Shown here piece after piece: positions 32,248 through 44,719 of a DNA stretch of 64,000 bases. Both the position numbers and the translations under genes were made by a program. A model generated the notes under the pieces. That model searched no databases and had not been told where the DNA came from. It saw only the letters and a program-made list of their open reading frames with translations. The first letter of the stretch is position 1. Every line of letters starts with the position of its first letter. The stretch is from Anaspis maculata (lineage: Eukaryota; Arthropoda; Insecta; Coleoptera; Scraptiidae): contig OX421964.1 of the NCBI GenBank assembly GCA_949128115.1, forward strand, positions 43,812,601 to 43,876,600. The letters run 5' to 3'.

Positions 32248-32767
32248 TATACGAGCGGCGATTCTGGTAAATACGCGATGTTTCTAGACTCTTTCCATTA
32301 GAACGCATCAGTGTACAAGTACGAAGCTCTCGATATTTCCAGAATATACGCGATGGTTTACTGAATGGAATTTACGTGGAGACTTGTGTCTGACGTGCAA
32401 GTAAGACACGCATCTGTCTATTTTGGCGGGGGTGCCGGCCTCAACGCGCGTTGTTAATGCCCGCGAAATGTGTAGGATTTTTCGGGAGTCGCCTAGAAAT
32501 CGTATGTCGGGTCACTGTGGAATTTGCTTAAGGTACCATAGAACATTCGAGATCATTAGTCAGAGCTATATAAAGCACCGTTTTCGGCCTACGCAGCAGT
32601 ATTGAATTGGAAGTGATCGAGAGCGATAAAAAGCTAGTATTAATCGGCGATATTCCCAAGTAAATAATAATTGTTGACGAGTATTTATTGTGGTACGCAG
32701 TAATGAACAGTGTGTTTTGAAACGATCGTCTCAATTGTAAACGAACCCGTACGCGAAATACGTAACA
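32248..32767 (+). repeat. 3' LTR of the family B gypsy element
   Basis: This 520-bp unit is preceded by a purine-rich GGCATGGGGGCAG tract (32236-32247). It matches the solo LTR at 4586-5098 and the 5' LTR. It contains TATATAAAGCACC and the CGAACCCGTACGCGAAATACGTAACA-type end. Confidence 0.88.
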
Positions 32768-35289
32768 CTATGTTTAAAACGACGGTAAGGACGGTGTTGA
32801 ATAAGTATAATAAGCGCTGCGAAATCAATCACTGTGGGTTTATACCTGGACGGATTTTTACCATTTTGCTCTTTTTTGAAAGCTACAAGAATGTACTTTG
32901 GTTTGAGCCCATTGGCATTTCCAAAATCCAAAAATGATTTTTTTCACGACTATAGAAGCTTCTGACGGGGGATTTACTTTTTTACGTGGAGTATTGTATT
33001 TGCCCCTCTTCTGCCAGAATAACGATTTGGCCGGAAAATGAAGAGAACCCACACGGAAACCAAGTCTTTGTGGGAGTGGTTTTTCGTGAACAGAGGATGT
33101 TGCGCCCACCATAAGTGGGAATTTTTCGGATTTTATTCCTGGCCATCAAAAAAGCGCTGTATGATTATTTTTAATTTCTATGGACTTGATAAACCCAAGA
33201 AATAAGACTTGATAGGGACCCATTACAATTACACGACAAAATTGTCGAGCACAAAATAATGTAACACCTAACTGAATTTGGAATCATGAGCCTTATATTT
33301 TTACAAGCTCATTTCAAGAATCTTCACTGTTGATTTCAGACAAAATCCTTGGTGAAAGAATGCTCTGCGATTAAGGCTCTGCGGCATCATGTTCCAGTAA
33401 CAGCTCGAATAGCTAGAAGCTACTGAAATTATGCTTTTACTCGCATAATACACAATTCCACTGAAACTGCACAGATTTGCTGTATTTTCAACCTTCTAGG
33501 TATCATTTTAGTCGCTTCGGACCTTGATGCTTTAAATCAAACTCCGGCTTTACTCGGATGCTCCCCAATTATTACGGCCAAAAATTACGGAACACTGAAA
33601 TTTGCGTATATACCTACCTACCTCACCTATACACACCTACCTGGATGCCTACATACGAAGGAGCCCCCGAGCCATCTACAATGGCCGTGTGTGTGCGTCT
33701 CGTTGTTTTGCGATTAGTCAACGCACATTATATGAAGCCATAAAAACCAAAACCGGTAATTTTTTCGGTATTATACGCAGAATCGACGGCGGAAACAATT
33801 TCCCTGCAAAATTATATGAGATTACCCTATAAACATAAAATAAGTCAATTTTCCTAATAATAGTGATAAACCTGCCGACGCAACAACCTGTAAATAGCCA
33901 AGCCTATTACGGCACTACTTACCGACATGGCTACCGTTTTCGGTGTAAGTACGTGCTTTTTTTTAAATTTTCCACTTAGTGTTTAATATCCACTTCGCAA
34001 GAGCCAAAAAATTAGCACAAGCCTGGGCACGTACACGTACAAAAACCATACAACAAACCAAGCAAAAAAACTTATAGCATCATCAGGTTTCAGGTCCCTT
34101 AAACTCTACAAAATAGTGTAACATAACCGTAAAATTTGGGTCTATTTTTACTCCAAATCTTATCAGGTCTCGACTGCGAGAATGCCGTCTAATACCTGTC
34201 TCGAAGAATCAGTTCTGTTCAATGTGGAGTTGGAGCTCGCGTTAACTCATTATAACAAAGTTCGTACGTGAATTAGTGCTCAGGTAATGATGGAGCTGGA
34301 TCTAATGAAAGTTATTAGTCTAAACACAATAATTACATCATATTCATTAGTTAAAGACGAACATTAGGTGATTTTTGCCTTCTCAATTAAAACTAGCATT
34401 GAGTTGAAATGCCTCCACCCACTTAGACATCAAATTAATTTGCACATAATTGTTTGTAAGTTTTCGAAAAATAACGAGTAGCACAGTTCGATGAGGTGAT
34501 TTGACTACCTTACGGTGGGTTCCACAAAAAAGATAATACGAGATTAGTTGATTCGCGATTTTGTTTATCAATTTCTAGCTGAGTAATCAATGAAAATGCT
34601 GGTTTATCCCTCAATAATGAAAAGATGATGGGTCTAGTACAGATTTCAGGCATTTTTTTCGGGTTAATCGCCTAGCATTCAGCAGAAAAAAGTTCAGTTG
34701 ATCTGCATCAGCCTTGATCGCTGATCATTTTTTTTTTGTGGAACTGAAGGTTAGTTAGTTAACCACCACTTGTCATTTTCTGATTGATTTTCATTCCAAT
34801 GGACTTGGTCCACTTCTGCTTTCAACCCTTCATTTATGTCGAAGCTCAAACCCCCTTTCCCTCTTGAATAGGATATAAAGCACGTGCCTGAAATTATTCT
34901 ATGAAAATGATATATTGTTGACTAAATCATTTTTTGAAGGACAACGGAACGGAAGTTTTTTTTGTAAATTTCATTTGAGGCGAATCAGTTTGTTGGGAAG
35001 AATAATTTTATTCAACGGGACAAGCGACATCATGGTGAGACATCAAATTTACATAAATTAATCGCGCATGGAGTTTTCCCACATGTCTTAAAATTTATGT
35101 CTCGAACATTTGCGTGCAGGAAAAAGTTCCAACCTTATTTGGATCTACTAGCACATTATAAAACGTGAGTCGCGCTAAATTATGACTCCCTCGGTCCACG
35201 CTGAACGTCCCAATACAATTTTGACATGCCTACGCAAATCTTGCATCAAGTATAGCCAAATTTCACCGACGAAAATCTTCAGGGCATGC
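32768..35289. other. No recognisable gene
   Basis: AT-rich DNA. A TACCTACCTACC-type run lies near 33609. No supported coding region or long repeat. Confidence 0.4.
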
Positions 35290-36060
35290 TGAGGCCGCTA
35301 TTAGAGGAGCCTTCACTCTTCAACCGCACCACCACCACCACGCTCTGTGACTCCGTCAACTTGCGGCGTGCATGCAGAAAAAGCCGGTGCAAAAAGTCCG
35401 CATTTCGGGCCAATAAATAACGCCCTGTCCATATTCGTCGCGACGTCGTCTTCTCCACGGTGTGTATAGTATGTGAAATCACGGAGTTGACCAGCTGCAG
35501 GGATGCCTATAAAAAGTAGCCGGTATTCGGATAAAATATTTTTTAAACATATGTTTGAATCGGAATTTCGGGCCAAGAATTCAAAGGCCGGGCTGCCCAT
35601 TGTGGTATTACAGACAGATAAATTATGTTCGACGGGCGCGTATGACAGTGGCCGTGTACAGATCGCTATAGCTGACCGCTGCTGTTGCTCCTGCTGCTGC
35701 TGCTGCTGCGCTGTTCCTGCTGAACGGGAAAAAAGACGACTCTTCTGCTTCAGCCTCAGCTTCTTCTTCTTCGTCTCCTTGCTCCTTCGTCCACTTCTTT
35801 AAATATAAATAACTGTTGTTCTCTCCTAAGACATCACATCATGAATATTCATCCTGGTGGGATCTGCTGGTGGCGGCGATGCGATGGCCGCCATCATACA
35901 GAGGTATATTTATTAATACGCCGGGACCGTGCGTCGGCCGGCTTCTTGTTGCTTTAATTACTTATTTGCCGAGCCACAACGAAATCATTAACGCACTCGG
36001 ACGATGCTTGCACGTCCGCATCGACCAATGATTTATGCGTATTCCCGACCAGTTTTTCCA
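35290..36060. other. GC-richer unique island with CTG run
   Basis: The stretch is richer in G/C than its surroundings and has CGGCCGGC and CACCACCACCACC words. A CTG microsatellite lies at 35691-35709. The ORF 35503-35802 runs through the CTG tract and reads as cysteine runs, so I do not accept it. The region may be a host regulatory or UTR segment. Confidence 0.35.
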
Positions 36061-37911
36061 TTCACCGGTGTTCCATCGGTAAGCAGGGCCCATTCTAATA
36101 ATTATTCGATTGTTTCCGAGGGACGCCAATAACTCTCGCTTTTTGCTTTGAGGCTATAGCTCGAGGTATGGTCCACATCCGCTGGAGATGATAATGATGA
36201 AAACTGTACCGCACGCTGGAATGATGGCAGTTTTTATGAGCCAACATCGGAGTGGTCGTTTGGTATAAACTGAATGGCGTTGAATGATCAAATGATCAGA
36301 AAAACATTTCAAATGCTTCCATTATTATCTTTTTTCTTTCCCGACCCACCAACTAACGAGAAGGGGAAGTATTGTGAACGCGCAAAAAATTTTTGGAGAT
36401 GAAGACGGATCGTGATGCAGTCGAATGAGCCCAATAGTTTTTGGCTGTGACCTCAAGTATTCTAAATTGTTAGAAGTATTTTTTTCATCTACTATTTGTC
36501 CAATAACAAAAATTTGAAATCTATCCCATGGATTGAAACCAAATTCGGCAGGAAGCAACAGAACAGAAGAGTCAAATAAAGTCTTCAGTTGAAGATTTTT
36601 GCGGTTTTCCAGTCTGGTGTTCCAAATTGTTGAATATTTTACTGATGGTTGACGGCCGCTTACACAGGTTTTGATCAGGATTACCCGCGTTTGGTGCAGG
36701 ACTCTACTGAGACGTTCTTTCCTGCTCGGGAATTGACATTCGGTTCAGCTCCTCCGCCAAATGCACAGGTTTGTCGGTTAGCCCCGAATTGAATTCTCCA
36801 GCGGGTATCGCAATAGTCATGTTCTAGAGAAGGAAGTTGCTCCCCACTCTTCATTTGAAGAATTGTTGAATGTCATGTTATGATTGTAATGTTAATTTTT
36901 ACCCATCCCTTCAGTATCTTGATTGAGTATGATCCAACAAATAATAGATTGGCAACCATAACGTGGACTGAACATTCTTATGTCGCCGTTTGAACGTTTC
37001 TGTCGATCTTTCATACCAGGTTCAATCAAACGGCGCAACGCAAAAGGCATCGCATCACGGAGCGACTCTTTGATTTGAACCTGAATTTTTTAAACATCAT
37101 CTTCAGCGTTTTTCAAGCTTTTAACCGATTTACGAGAACCCAATCTCTAGAAAACTAAGATTATTCAAGACAAATCACGAGTCATGGTGAAAAGACAACA
37201 CCCGGCCTAGAGCAGCTAGCAGGAGACCGGGGCAGCGAGGACCGCTCAAGCAATTTTTTTGAATATTTCAGCTATTTATGAAAGTAAAGAAATAAGCAAT
37301 TATTCCAGAAACCTATGATATGAACGAACTAATTTAGTACAAAACCTAAAAAAAACCTTCCATATATCTTAGTAAGAACAAAAAATAAAGAACGACGGCG
37401 TTATTCGACCTATCGCTATTAGCGCGGCAAAGATAGTTTCTAGGGTCAGAAAAATTGAATCATGAAATTTTATGATTGATATTGACGCAGAATTTCATCC
37501 TCTATAACATATCCAAAGTCCCAAAAAATCCCCTCATTGGCTTTTTCTATAGTCGGTTTCAAAGTATAGTGCATTCACAGTAACCATATTCCAAGACGAT
37601 TTTCTGTTTTTGTCGCTATCATTTCACTGTTATGGTTCAAATTATTGATACATTTCACTGCCATGGTTTAAATCGTTCACTTCACTTATAAGGACCACAG
37701 CTATACTTTTTTCGAAGAACAACAGTCCCCGTAAGTGAAGCAAGCAAAGACGTAACTCGCAATATCAATATTCATATTTCAGTTCGAACGTTAAGGGAAC
37801 CAACCTTGCATTTCATTCCGATGCAAAACGCTTCTGCACGTGAGTAGTAGGTACCTACAGGTAATTTTTAGCGCACTTCTCCAAACGGGAAAGCGCTTTT
37901 GTCCTCGCTTT
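36061..37911. other. No gene; dispersed-repeat fragment near the start
   Basis: At 36331-36420, CTTTCCCGACCCACC followed by GGGGAAGTATTGTGAACGCGC resembles 56215-56300 (CTTTCCCGGCCCCCACGAAC, GGGAAAGTATTGTAATCGTGC) at roughly two thirds identity. The two are therefore copies of one dispersed repeat. The remainder shows no supported feature. Confidence 0.4.
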
Positions 37912-37959
37912 GTCCGTCCGTCCGTCCGTCCGTCCGTCCGTCCGTCCGTCCGTCCGTCC
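37912..37959. repeat. GTCC tetranucleotide microsatellite
   Basis: About twelve uninterrupted GTCC units. Confidence 0.97.
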
Positions 37960-37994
37960 CCGCATCTAGTCCTAGACGAAAAGGTTTTTGCGAA

Positions 37995-38720
37995 AAATTT
38001 TCACTCCATTGGGTAGCTCATGACCTTGTATCCCGAACCAAGAAAAATCTTGACGAAATAATAATAAACAATGACAATAATAACAATTTAGTGTGACGCG
38101 GCATCGCCGTTGAATGCTGCATTTCAGAAGCCGGCCTGATCTCGAAAGTTATCACATGCGAGGAAGTACCCGATCTTATCATTTTACCATAATACATATG
38201 CGGAGTTATATTTAGAGGATGATTTGAACCTTATTTTAATGAAAATTTCACATCGGTGCGAAGTGCCGATTAGTAGTTATTAATTTTTGAACATGACTCC
38301 GAAACTACGGCTCGGCCGCAAATGATTTATTCGTTGCTTGCTGGTGCTTGATATCCTTTCCTCCGAACAAAACGAAATTCAATACAGAAAATATTTCAAC
38401 TCGAATGGGTAGCTCATGGCCTTGGTACGCGAATCAAGAAAAATGTTGCCGAAATAATCATGAACAATTACAAAAATAACATTTTGGTGTAGGGCGGCTT
38501 CGCCGATCAAGTGCTGGCATTCGCGGTAAGATGTAGAAAGTTGCGATATGCAGGCAACTACAATTTCTTAATGAAATACATCACTGCATGTACGGCATTA
38601 TATTTAGAGAACAATTTGAACTTTCTTTTGACAAAAACCCCACTTCGATCCGACCGTTAGGTCAATTGTTATCGATTTTTGAAAACGGCCGCAAAGCCAC
38701 GGCTCGGCGCATATTACACG
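37995..38720. repeat. Diverged tandem duplication, unit about 395 bp
   Basis: GGGTAGCTCATGACCTTG (38010) and GGGTAGCTCATGGCCTTGG (38406), CGGCATCGCCG/CGGCTTCGCCG, TATATTTAGAG and CTACGGCTCGGCCGC/CCACGGCTCGGCGC occur in the same order about 395 bp apart. The two units are well diverged. The GTCC microsatellite sits at the left edge. Confidence 0.7.
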
Positions 38721-39021
38721 ACCCTACAAATTTAAAATCAGACGTGCCGAAATAGTAATTGAACATTTTGAAATAGCCAATACTAGGTACCTGAAGGATA
38801 ATGGCACTCAAATTACGAAACATGTTCGCTCAATAACAAAAAAAAAGTAGGTAGGTAGGTATCACTAAAAATCATGTGACAAGGCTACCATTTTTTCGGT
38901 TTTTCGATAAAAAAGAAATGTTCCAATTCAAAAGTGAACCCGATATTCGTGTTCAGGAGGTCGAAATCAGTTGGAGCACATTTTTTTATATAAGTAACAG
39001 AATGACGCTTATGTGGCCGGT

Positions 39022-39058
39022 TTGTCTGTCTGTCTGTATGTCTGTCTGTCTGTCTGTC
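39022..39058. repeat. TGTC tetranucleotide microsatellite
   Basis: TGTC units run with one TGTA interruption. Confidence 0.93.
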
Positions 39059-39344
39059 CGACTCCGTGCAGAAATTAAGACGCTGTACTCCTTCTCGAGA
39101 ATTGAAACAAGAGTCTTGGAACTTTTTTCCGATTAATAGCTGATGTCTCCAAGGGTGGCCAATGGGCACTATTTTTGTTATCCATACATCGTTATCATTA
39201 TTCTCAAAAAACAGAGATCTCCTGTGCACTTCGATGAAGTTGAACTTCTCCTTGGGAAATAAAGCTACAGCCGTTGAAGATTGAACTTTATCCGGTGGAT
39301 AGCTTAGGTCCTCAAGGACCAAATAGGCAGGTTGGCTTTCATAA

Positions 39345-39735
39345 TTCGGCCGCCATCTTGGCTGCCATATTGAAATTTCTTATTAGTGGAACGATTGTCA
39401 TGAAACTTGAAACTCACCCTTGTCTAGTATGATCATTCTTATTTTCAAGCCAAATTTTATGATTGCCCCACCATCTTGGCCGCCATATTGAAATCTCTTA
39501 TAAGTGGAAAGATTTTCATGAAACTTGAGAGTTACGCTTGTCTCGTACGATCATTCCTATTTTCAAGCTGAGTTTCATAATTCTGCCGCCATCTTGGCCG
39601 CCATATTGAAATCTCTTGTTAGTGGAACGATTTTCATGAAACTTGGAACTTACCCTTGTCTAGTACGATCATTTTGATTTTCAAGCCGAATTTCATGATT
39701 TTGTCGATATTTTGGCCGCCATATTGCAATTTTTT
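39345..39735. repeat. Tandem array, unit about 118 bp, just over three copies
   Basis: GGCCGCCATCTTGGC...CCATATTGAAAT, ...GTGGAACGATTTTCATGAAACTTG and ...CTTGTCTAGTACGATCATT recur with starts near 39349, 39467, 39585 and 39703. Every unit has one or two CCGCCAT words. Confidence 0.88.
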
Positions 39736-39962
39736 GCCCAAAACGGTAGAACCCTAATCACTTAACATCTTGCGTTCACTAATCCTCCAAAAAGGAAGTG
39801 CGCTACTGAGCCTCATGCCCATGAGGCATATTCGCTTGTTAAGAAGTGGTGCCTCGATGGGACCCGCGACTGGCGTGCTTCCTAAGAGGTCGAAGGTCCA
39901 AAAAATTACCATTTTTGAAATCGTTGCTTTTTTTATCTTTTTTTCGCCGACGTATATATTTT

Positions 39963-40845
39963 TTAAGGTCGAGGAACACAACGCAATAAGTTTCGAGAAT
40001 GTGTCATGCACCAGTGGCGTACCAGACGACGGAGATGAGTGCCGCTTTTTTCAAAACCTTCATCAGCTTTGTCTACCGTAGCCACTTTCTGGAACACTTT
40101 GCTCACAACGTCGTGGATTGTGATCACTTCTGCCTTCAAGCATTGATGGCTTGTCATATAAAAATCGTATTCTCGAGCATATTGTGTCTTGAAAGGGCCA
40201 AAAAATGTCGAATCAAGTGGTTGCATTCGGTGACTACAATGTGGTGGGAGAGTCAGCATGACAATGTTATTCCTCCTTTGCTTTGAATACCATCAAGCTG
40301 CTTGTGGCTAATGTGCCCGTCCAAGATCAACAGAACTGACTTTTCTCCAATGTGCTTTGTATGTTCTATAAACTGATTGGGATATTTCAAAAAATACTCA
40401 CTGTCCATCCAGCCAGATCTATTTGCAATACCAAGAGAACCTGGGGGCGCATTTTTCAACAATAATTATGGTGCTAGTCTTTTCTGAGGAAATAATGAAA
40501 TGGAGGAATGTAGTTTCCAGGAACATAAAATGCACAAGCCATTGTAATATTGGAACCTCTTTCTCTGCTTACGATTCTGCCGACTTGCTTCTGGCCTTTT
40601 TTGTTCAAAATTTTTGTTGATTTTGGTACAGTACTGATATACCCGTCTCGTCGTAATTGTACATATTTTCGGCACCAAACTTGTATTAGCCCAGACATTT
40701 TAGTTGAAAAATCGTGGTAACCCGTAACAAATTCCCTCAAAGCTGAATTTTGGTACATATGTTCTATTGGACCTACGGAACAACATATCAAAATATTCGG
40801 ACTTACACCCTCGTGCGTCTTTTGATTTTCATCCTCAAAGGTCAA
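39963..40845 (-). pseudogene. pogo/Tigger-like transposase, DDE domain remnant
   Basis: On the minus strand fragments encode DETGIS (in one frame) and then STVPKSTKILNKKGQKQVG, SRERGSNITMACAF, LLILDGHISHKQLD and MLTLPPHCSHRMQPLDSTFF. This is the DDE_1 core of pogo/Tigger-like transposases with all three acidic positions recognisable. A one-base shift falls in the first catalytic motif near 40640, and another near 40265. The C-terminal part degenerates after GFEKSG. Confidence 0.85.
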
Positions 40846-42600
40846 GTTCTAAGAATTAGAGAGATACCTATCTCCAAGCTGTTCCTGCAAGTGAAGGGAG
40901 TATCCGATCGATATAAGATATGTTTCAAATGAGCAAAAGAGATTTGTTGTTAGTGCTTAAGTACCTATGTGAGGGAGCCTTTGTAACTCTTCCGATTGGT
41001 TAGTTCTGCGGGAAAGGCGGCTGAGTGTCAATTTGTCGCCCGGATATTTCAGGAAAAACCATGTGAGAATTTAAAGCCTCAAGCAATGTCGTACAAAGTT
41101 GAATATTGATATATAACTGATAGGATCCCTAAGGAAGAACATATCAGAATATTTGGAGTTACACCTCTGTGCCTCCTACGATTTTGGGGCTTTGAATATC
41201 TAGTCAAAAAATTCACCCAGACACTTTTCTCTAAAACTGTTCCTGTGGACGAACCAATCATTTTAACAATATAAGGTGGGTCTCAAAGGAAATACGGTAT
41301 ATTGTTGTCTATGAAGTGGACTCCGGTAGCCATGAAACATTTCTGCTTGATAGTGGCGTGAATAGTACGCGCAAGGTGGAACTTCTCTCCTGGATCTTTG
41401 AATGAGAAACATGTAAAAATATTTTGTGATGGCCAATAAAGCTGAGCATTGTTAATAGGTTCTTCTTCCCATCTTCGAAACAGACCCAAATGATGAGACT
41501 GATTAGTGAACAGTTTATATTCACAATGCTCATCCCGAAAATAATGAATTCTCTACAAAAAAATTGTGGTTTCTTCATTTAGGGGCATCATTGTCTGAAG
41601 CTGTCAAAAATAAAAATTACCGACAAATCCTATATTTATGTTTATCTTGGACAAAAACAGCATCAATTGCTAACGCCTATTCATATTACAAAGTCAGAGC
41701 ATCAATTTTTTATTAAACAAGTTTTACACCTACTTGTTCTTCTGAAAATGGAATAACGGCTACAGAAAAGATGATTTTATGTTTCTATTGCCCGATAGAT
41801 ACAATAGCTTTCGGTATTTTCTGATAGAAAAAAGAACTTCGCTTAGTATTACACACAAAAACATTGGAACCGCTCCATCATTCATCAGTAAAAAAAAAGA
41901 ACTGCAAAAATTGTATCCATTTTCGAGAGAAAATTGGGCATATAATCACTTTCACAACAGATCAATTTTCTGATCTTGTAATGAATACAGGCACATTGTT
42001 TTTATCGTTTACAGGTATAAAATGGTTGAGAACATCGAATTCTGTTGGAAATACTCAATTGAGATGATTCTAACCATACGGAAACCGAAATTACAAAACG
42101 ACAATTTCAGATGGCAAAAATCGTCGTTTTTTCAGTAAAACTTGTTTAATCGTGTTTCAGTTCAATTTTAAACACCATATTTGATACCAGAGGCTAAGAT
42201 TTAGTTGGAAACGATACCACACTTGCCGATATCAATTCGAGGTTTTTGAGAGGAAAACAAAATAAATTTTGCCGATCTTCTTTTTTTTCCAGGCAACCCT
42301 AACTACTTATCAACAATTCAAACGTCAAGCAAATATTGTGAAGCCTTGAGGCATCTAAATATGTTTTTTTTTTATTTATATAAGCTACAGGGTGTCATTT
42401 ACGCATTTAAAATTGCAATATTCAGCCCCCTCCCCCACAATCAATGACGCACAAGAGTGTGCCACCGAGTATTTTGATATGTTATTCCTTAGGTCTTACA
42501 AGTTCCGTATACCAAATTTCAGCTTTGTGGGAATTTGTTGCGGGTTGAAACCTAATATGCCTGGGCTATATTTATCAAAGACACTTTTCGAGAGGTTGAA
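40700..42600. repeat. Diverged repeats inside the transposase remnant
   Basis: The phrase around GGAACAACATATCAAAATATTC at 40745-40850 recurs diverged at 41095-41175. It recurs inverted at about 42450-42535 (GAGTATTTTGATATGTTATTCC). A TACAGGGTGTCATTTACGC end lies at 42388. This looks like a repeat-rich insertion between the two transposase parts. Boundaries are not defined. Confidence 0.5.
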
Positions 42601-42704
42601 AAAAGTGTGACTTGATCTTTGTTGAATCTAACCGCTATGTTCATGCTTGCAGCTTCAGGTTTCCGAATCGATAATTGAGGGTTTCTGCTCAAAAAACCTT
42701 GTAG

Positions 42705-43040
42705 TCAGTCTTCGCCAGCAACTTCTTTCGTTTTGTTGAATGGATGTTTCATTTTCAGTTTTTCCGCAACTTCAAATGCTATGCGCCTAACATCTATTGG
42801 AGTGAGACCATAAAAAGTCGACTGCATTTCCAACAAATGGTCAACCAATATCTGTTCATTGTCTGCAAAAAACACGGAAATACGTCTTCCAAGCACTGGC
42901 CCGGAACATCTGGTATTTTGCTTCATTCGTCTGATCAAACACGTTTTTGGGATGCTGAATCTTATAGAAGCTTCCCTGATGCCTGTTCCGTTGCGTATAG
43001 GTTGTATCGACGAGGCGGCCATTTTATAGAAGCTAATCAC
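42705..43040 (-). pseudogene. pogo/Tigger-like transposase, N-terminal DNA-binding part
   Basis: This 111-residue frame contains [21 protein letters not shown], a Psq-type helix-turn-helix. It is followed by [16 protein letters not shown] and [19 protein letters not shown], as found at the start of jerky/Tigger-like transposases. The DDE part lies 1.9 kb further along the same strand. The two are probably halves of one element separated by insertions, but separate copies cannot be excluded. Confidence 0.75.
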
Positions 43041-44716
43041 AAACAGCTGATCGACATGTCACATACATCAGACTGACATGTCAAATTTTTTAAGCAATAT
43101 CACAGCAAGACGCTTGCCGGCGATGATTTGCTCAAATATGAGCAGAATGTGCGGTGCTGTGACCCACTTGAGCTGGTGATTCAAAACCTCGACCACAATT
43201 TCGATATGGTGCCAAAACACAGCACGGAGACTACTTGGTGTTGGGGACAGAAACGTTCGCGCCCAAGCAAGTTCAAGCTCATAAAGCATTAGAAGCCCAT
43301 AACCTACCTCAAGCAGGAAGTGTTCGTTGCAAAATTTCAAGTCGCTGGTAAGCTTTCTGTTGAGCAAATTTCTTAGATTTGTCCGGGAAAGCCATGAGGA
43401 TTTTCATTACTCAGATAACTCATGTGCTCGATCTCCACGGGATCTCATCACTCCAGGGTAGCCAGAACAGTGAAACCCATGTTCCCATGCGAGAGTAGCT
43501 GGACGAGCAGCCATACATTGCGCAAACAACCATGTTAGTTAGTTTTTGACGACACGAACTCTGCGACATTCTAGTTGATGTGGCAAAAGTCAGTTTGATT
43601 AGCTTTTACAAAATGGCCGATTTCCAGGAACATGACGTCACGTCGATACTACCTATTGCCTGAAATGCTGCATCGGCATCATCTTGAGTCCATGCAGGCT
43701 CCTGACGCTTTCTCTTATTGTAGTTTCTTATCTATAAACAATCAAATCAAATGGCTCGAGTAAATGTAGAACGTACGGGGTAATAGGGACCAGCACAAGG
43801 CTAATGAGGACCATGGTCCTGCTTGCCTCAATCTCAGTGGTCTTCTTTACCTCAAATGCCACCTAACAGAAAATCACTCAATAACATTTTCCCTTGCAAT
43901 AGTATCGGCAAACCAATAAGTTAGGCTTGTAGCACTTTGAATATGGATCATCACTACTATAAACTGGGTTTTCTTTGATCCGTCAGTAATTTCTCAACAA
44001 TGGTCAATATTGCGATGACAACATCACATCAACTTATTTGAAAACTTGAATTTATTATATAACACTGCCGAACAGCTGCTTACGATGGGACATCATTAAT
44101 ACAGCACTGACGTGAAGTTTTTCTAATCTACTAACGTGAAATTGTGCGCCAAATTCAAGCGTCCTGTGCGGTACACCGGTGGTCCTGATTGCCCTGGTGG
44201 TCCAGCTGCCCCGGTCTCCCCTAGTTGGTCTCGACTGCTTCGAGTTTGATGCAACTAGGCCTACTTTTGCGTTTACCTAGACTGGCAGTGATAAGAAATC
44301 ATGGCGCCCTCTCTCGGGTGGCCAGAGTATAAAACAACTTGTACTTTATGATAAGGTACGTGATTAGGTACAAGCACGCTCAAAAGTACTCTAAACAAAA
44401 GTGGGGATGGTGCCCAGTGGAATTTGTCCTCTAGGAGACGTTCTAGCGCAAACATGTTGCTTCTGAGGTCCTGCATGCAGCGTATTTTTTGAAGCGCAAG
44501 TGCAATCGACATGCTGGAGAGTCAAAAGTTTCTCCTGACTGATGTATGTATGGTCTCAGATGGTGGGAAGAAATGCATGAATCTTCCAGTAATTCCTCTT
44601 GTAAAAAAAAGTGAGTCAAGTACAAAGCTCCAAGCATACTTTCAAGTGCCGCATGCGGAGACGTAAGTGGCAGTTTTGACTGCCACTGTCACCTTTTGAA
44701 TATTTGAAGAATTACC
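43041..44716. other. No recognisable gene
   Basis: AT-rich DNA with ORFs that match nothing I know. TGGCGCCCTCTCTCGGGTGG near 44302 resembles TGGCGCCCTCTTTGAAG near 53492, with similar following words (CAACTTG). This suggests another dispersed repeat. Confidence 0.35.
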
Positions 44717-44719
44717 TAC

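Larger units (their letters stand above)
28574..32767 (+). mobile_element. Decayed Ty3/gypsy element (family B) with internal deletion
   Basis: The 5' LTR begins TGTTACAAGTGGC at 28574 and ends CGTAACA at 29866. It is split by a fold-back at 28725-29520. The 3' LTR is 32248-32767. Between them lie a gag remnant and an integrase remnant. Protease, reverse transcriptase and RNase H are deleted, since only about 400 bp separate the gag zinc knuckles from the integrase. No target duplication is evident (TAATAA versus CTATG), so the ends have diverged or recombined. Confidence 0.88.

Noticed and set aside
35503..35802. 99-codon ORF with cysteine runs
   Set aside because: The cysteines come from reading a CTG microsatellite. 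No protein family matches.
37912..37959. CRISPR-like array
   Set aside because: The repeats are simple tetranucleotides without spacers, and the sequence is eukaryotic.
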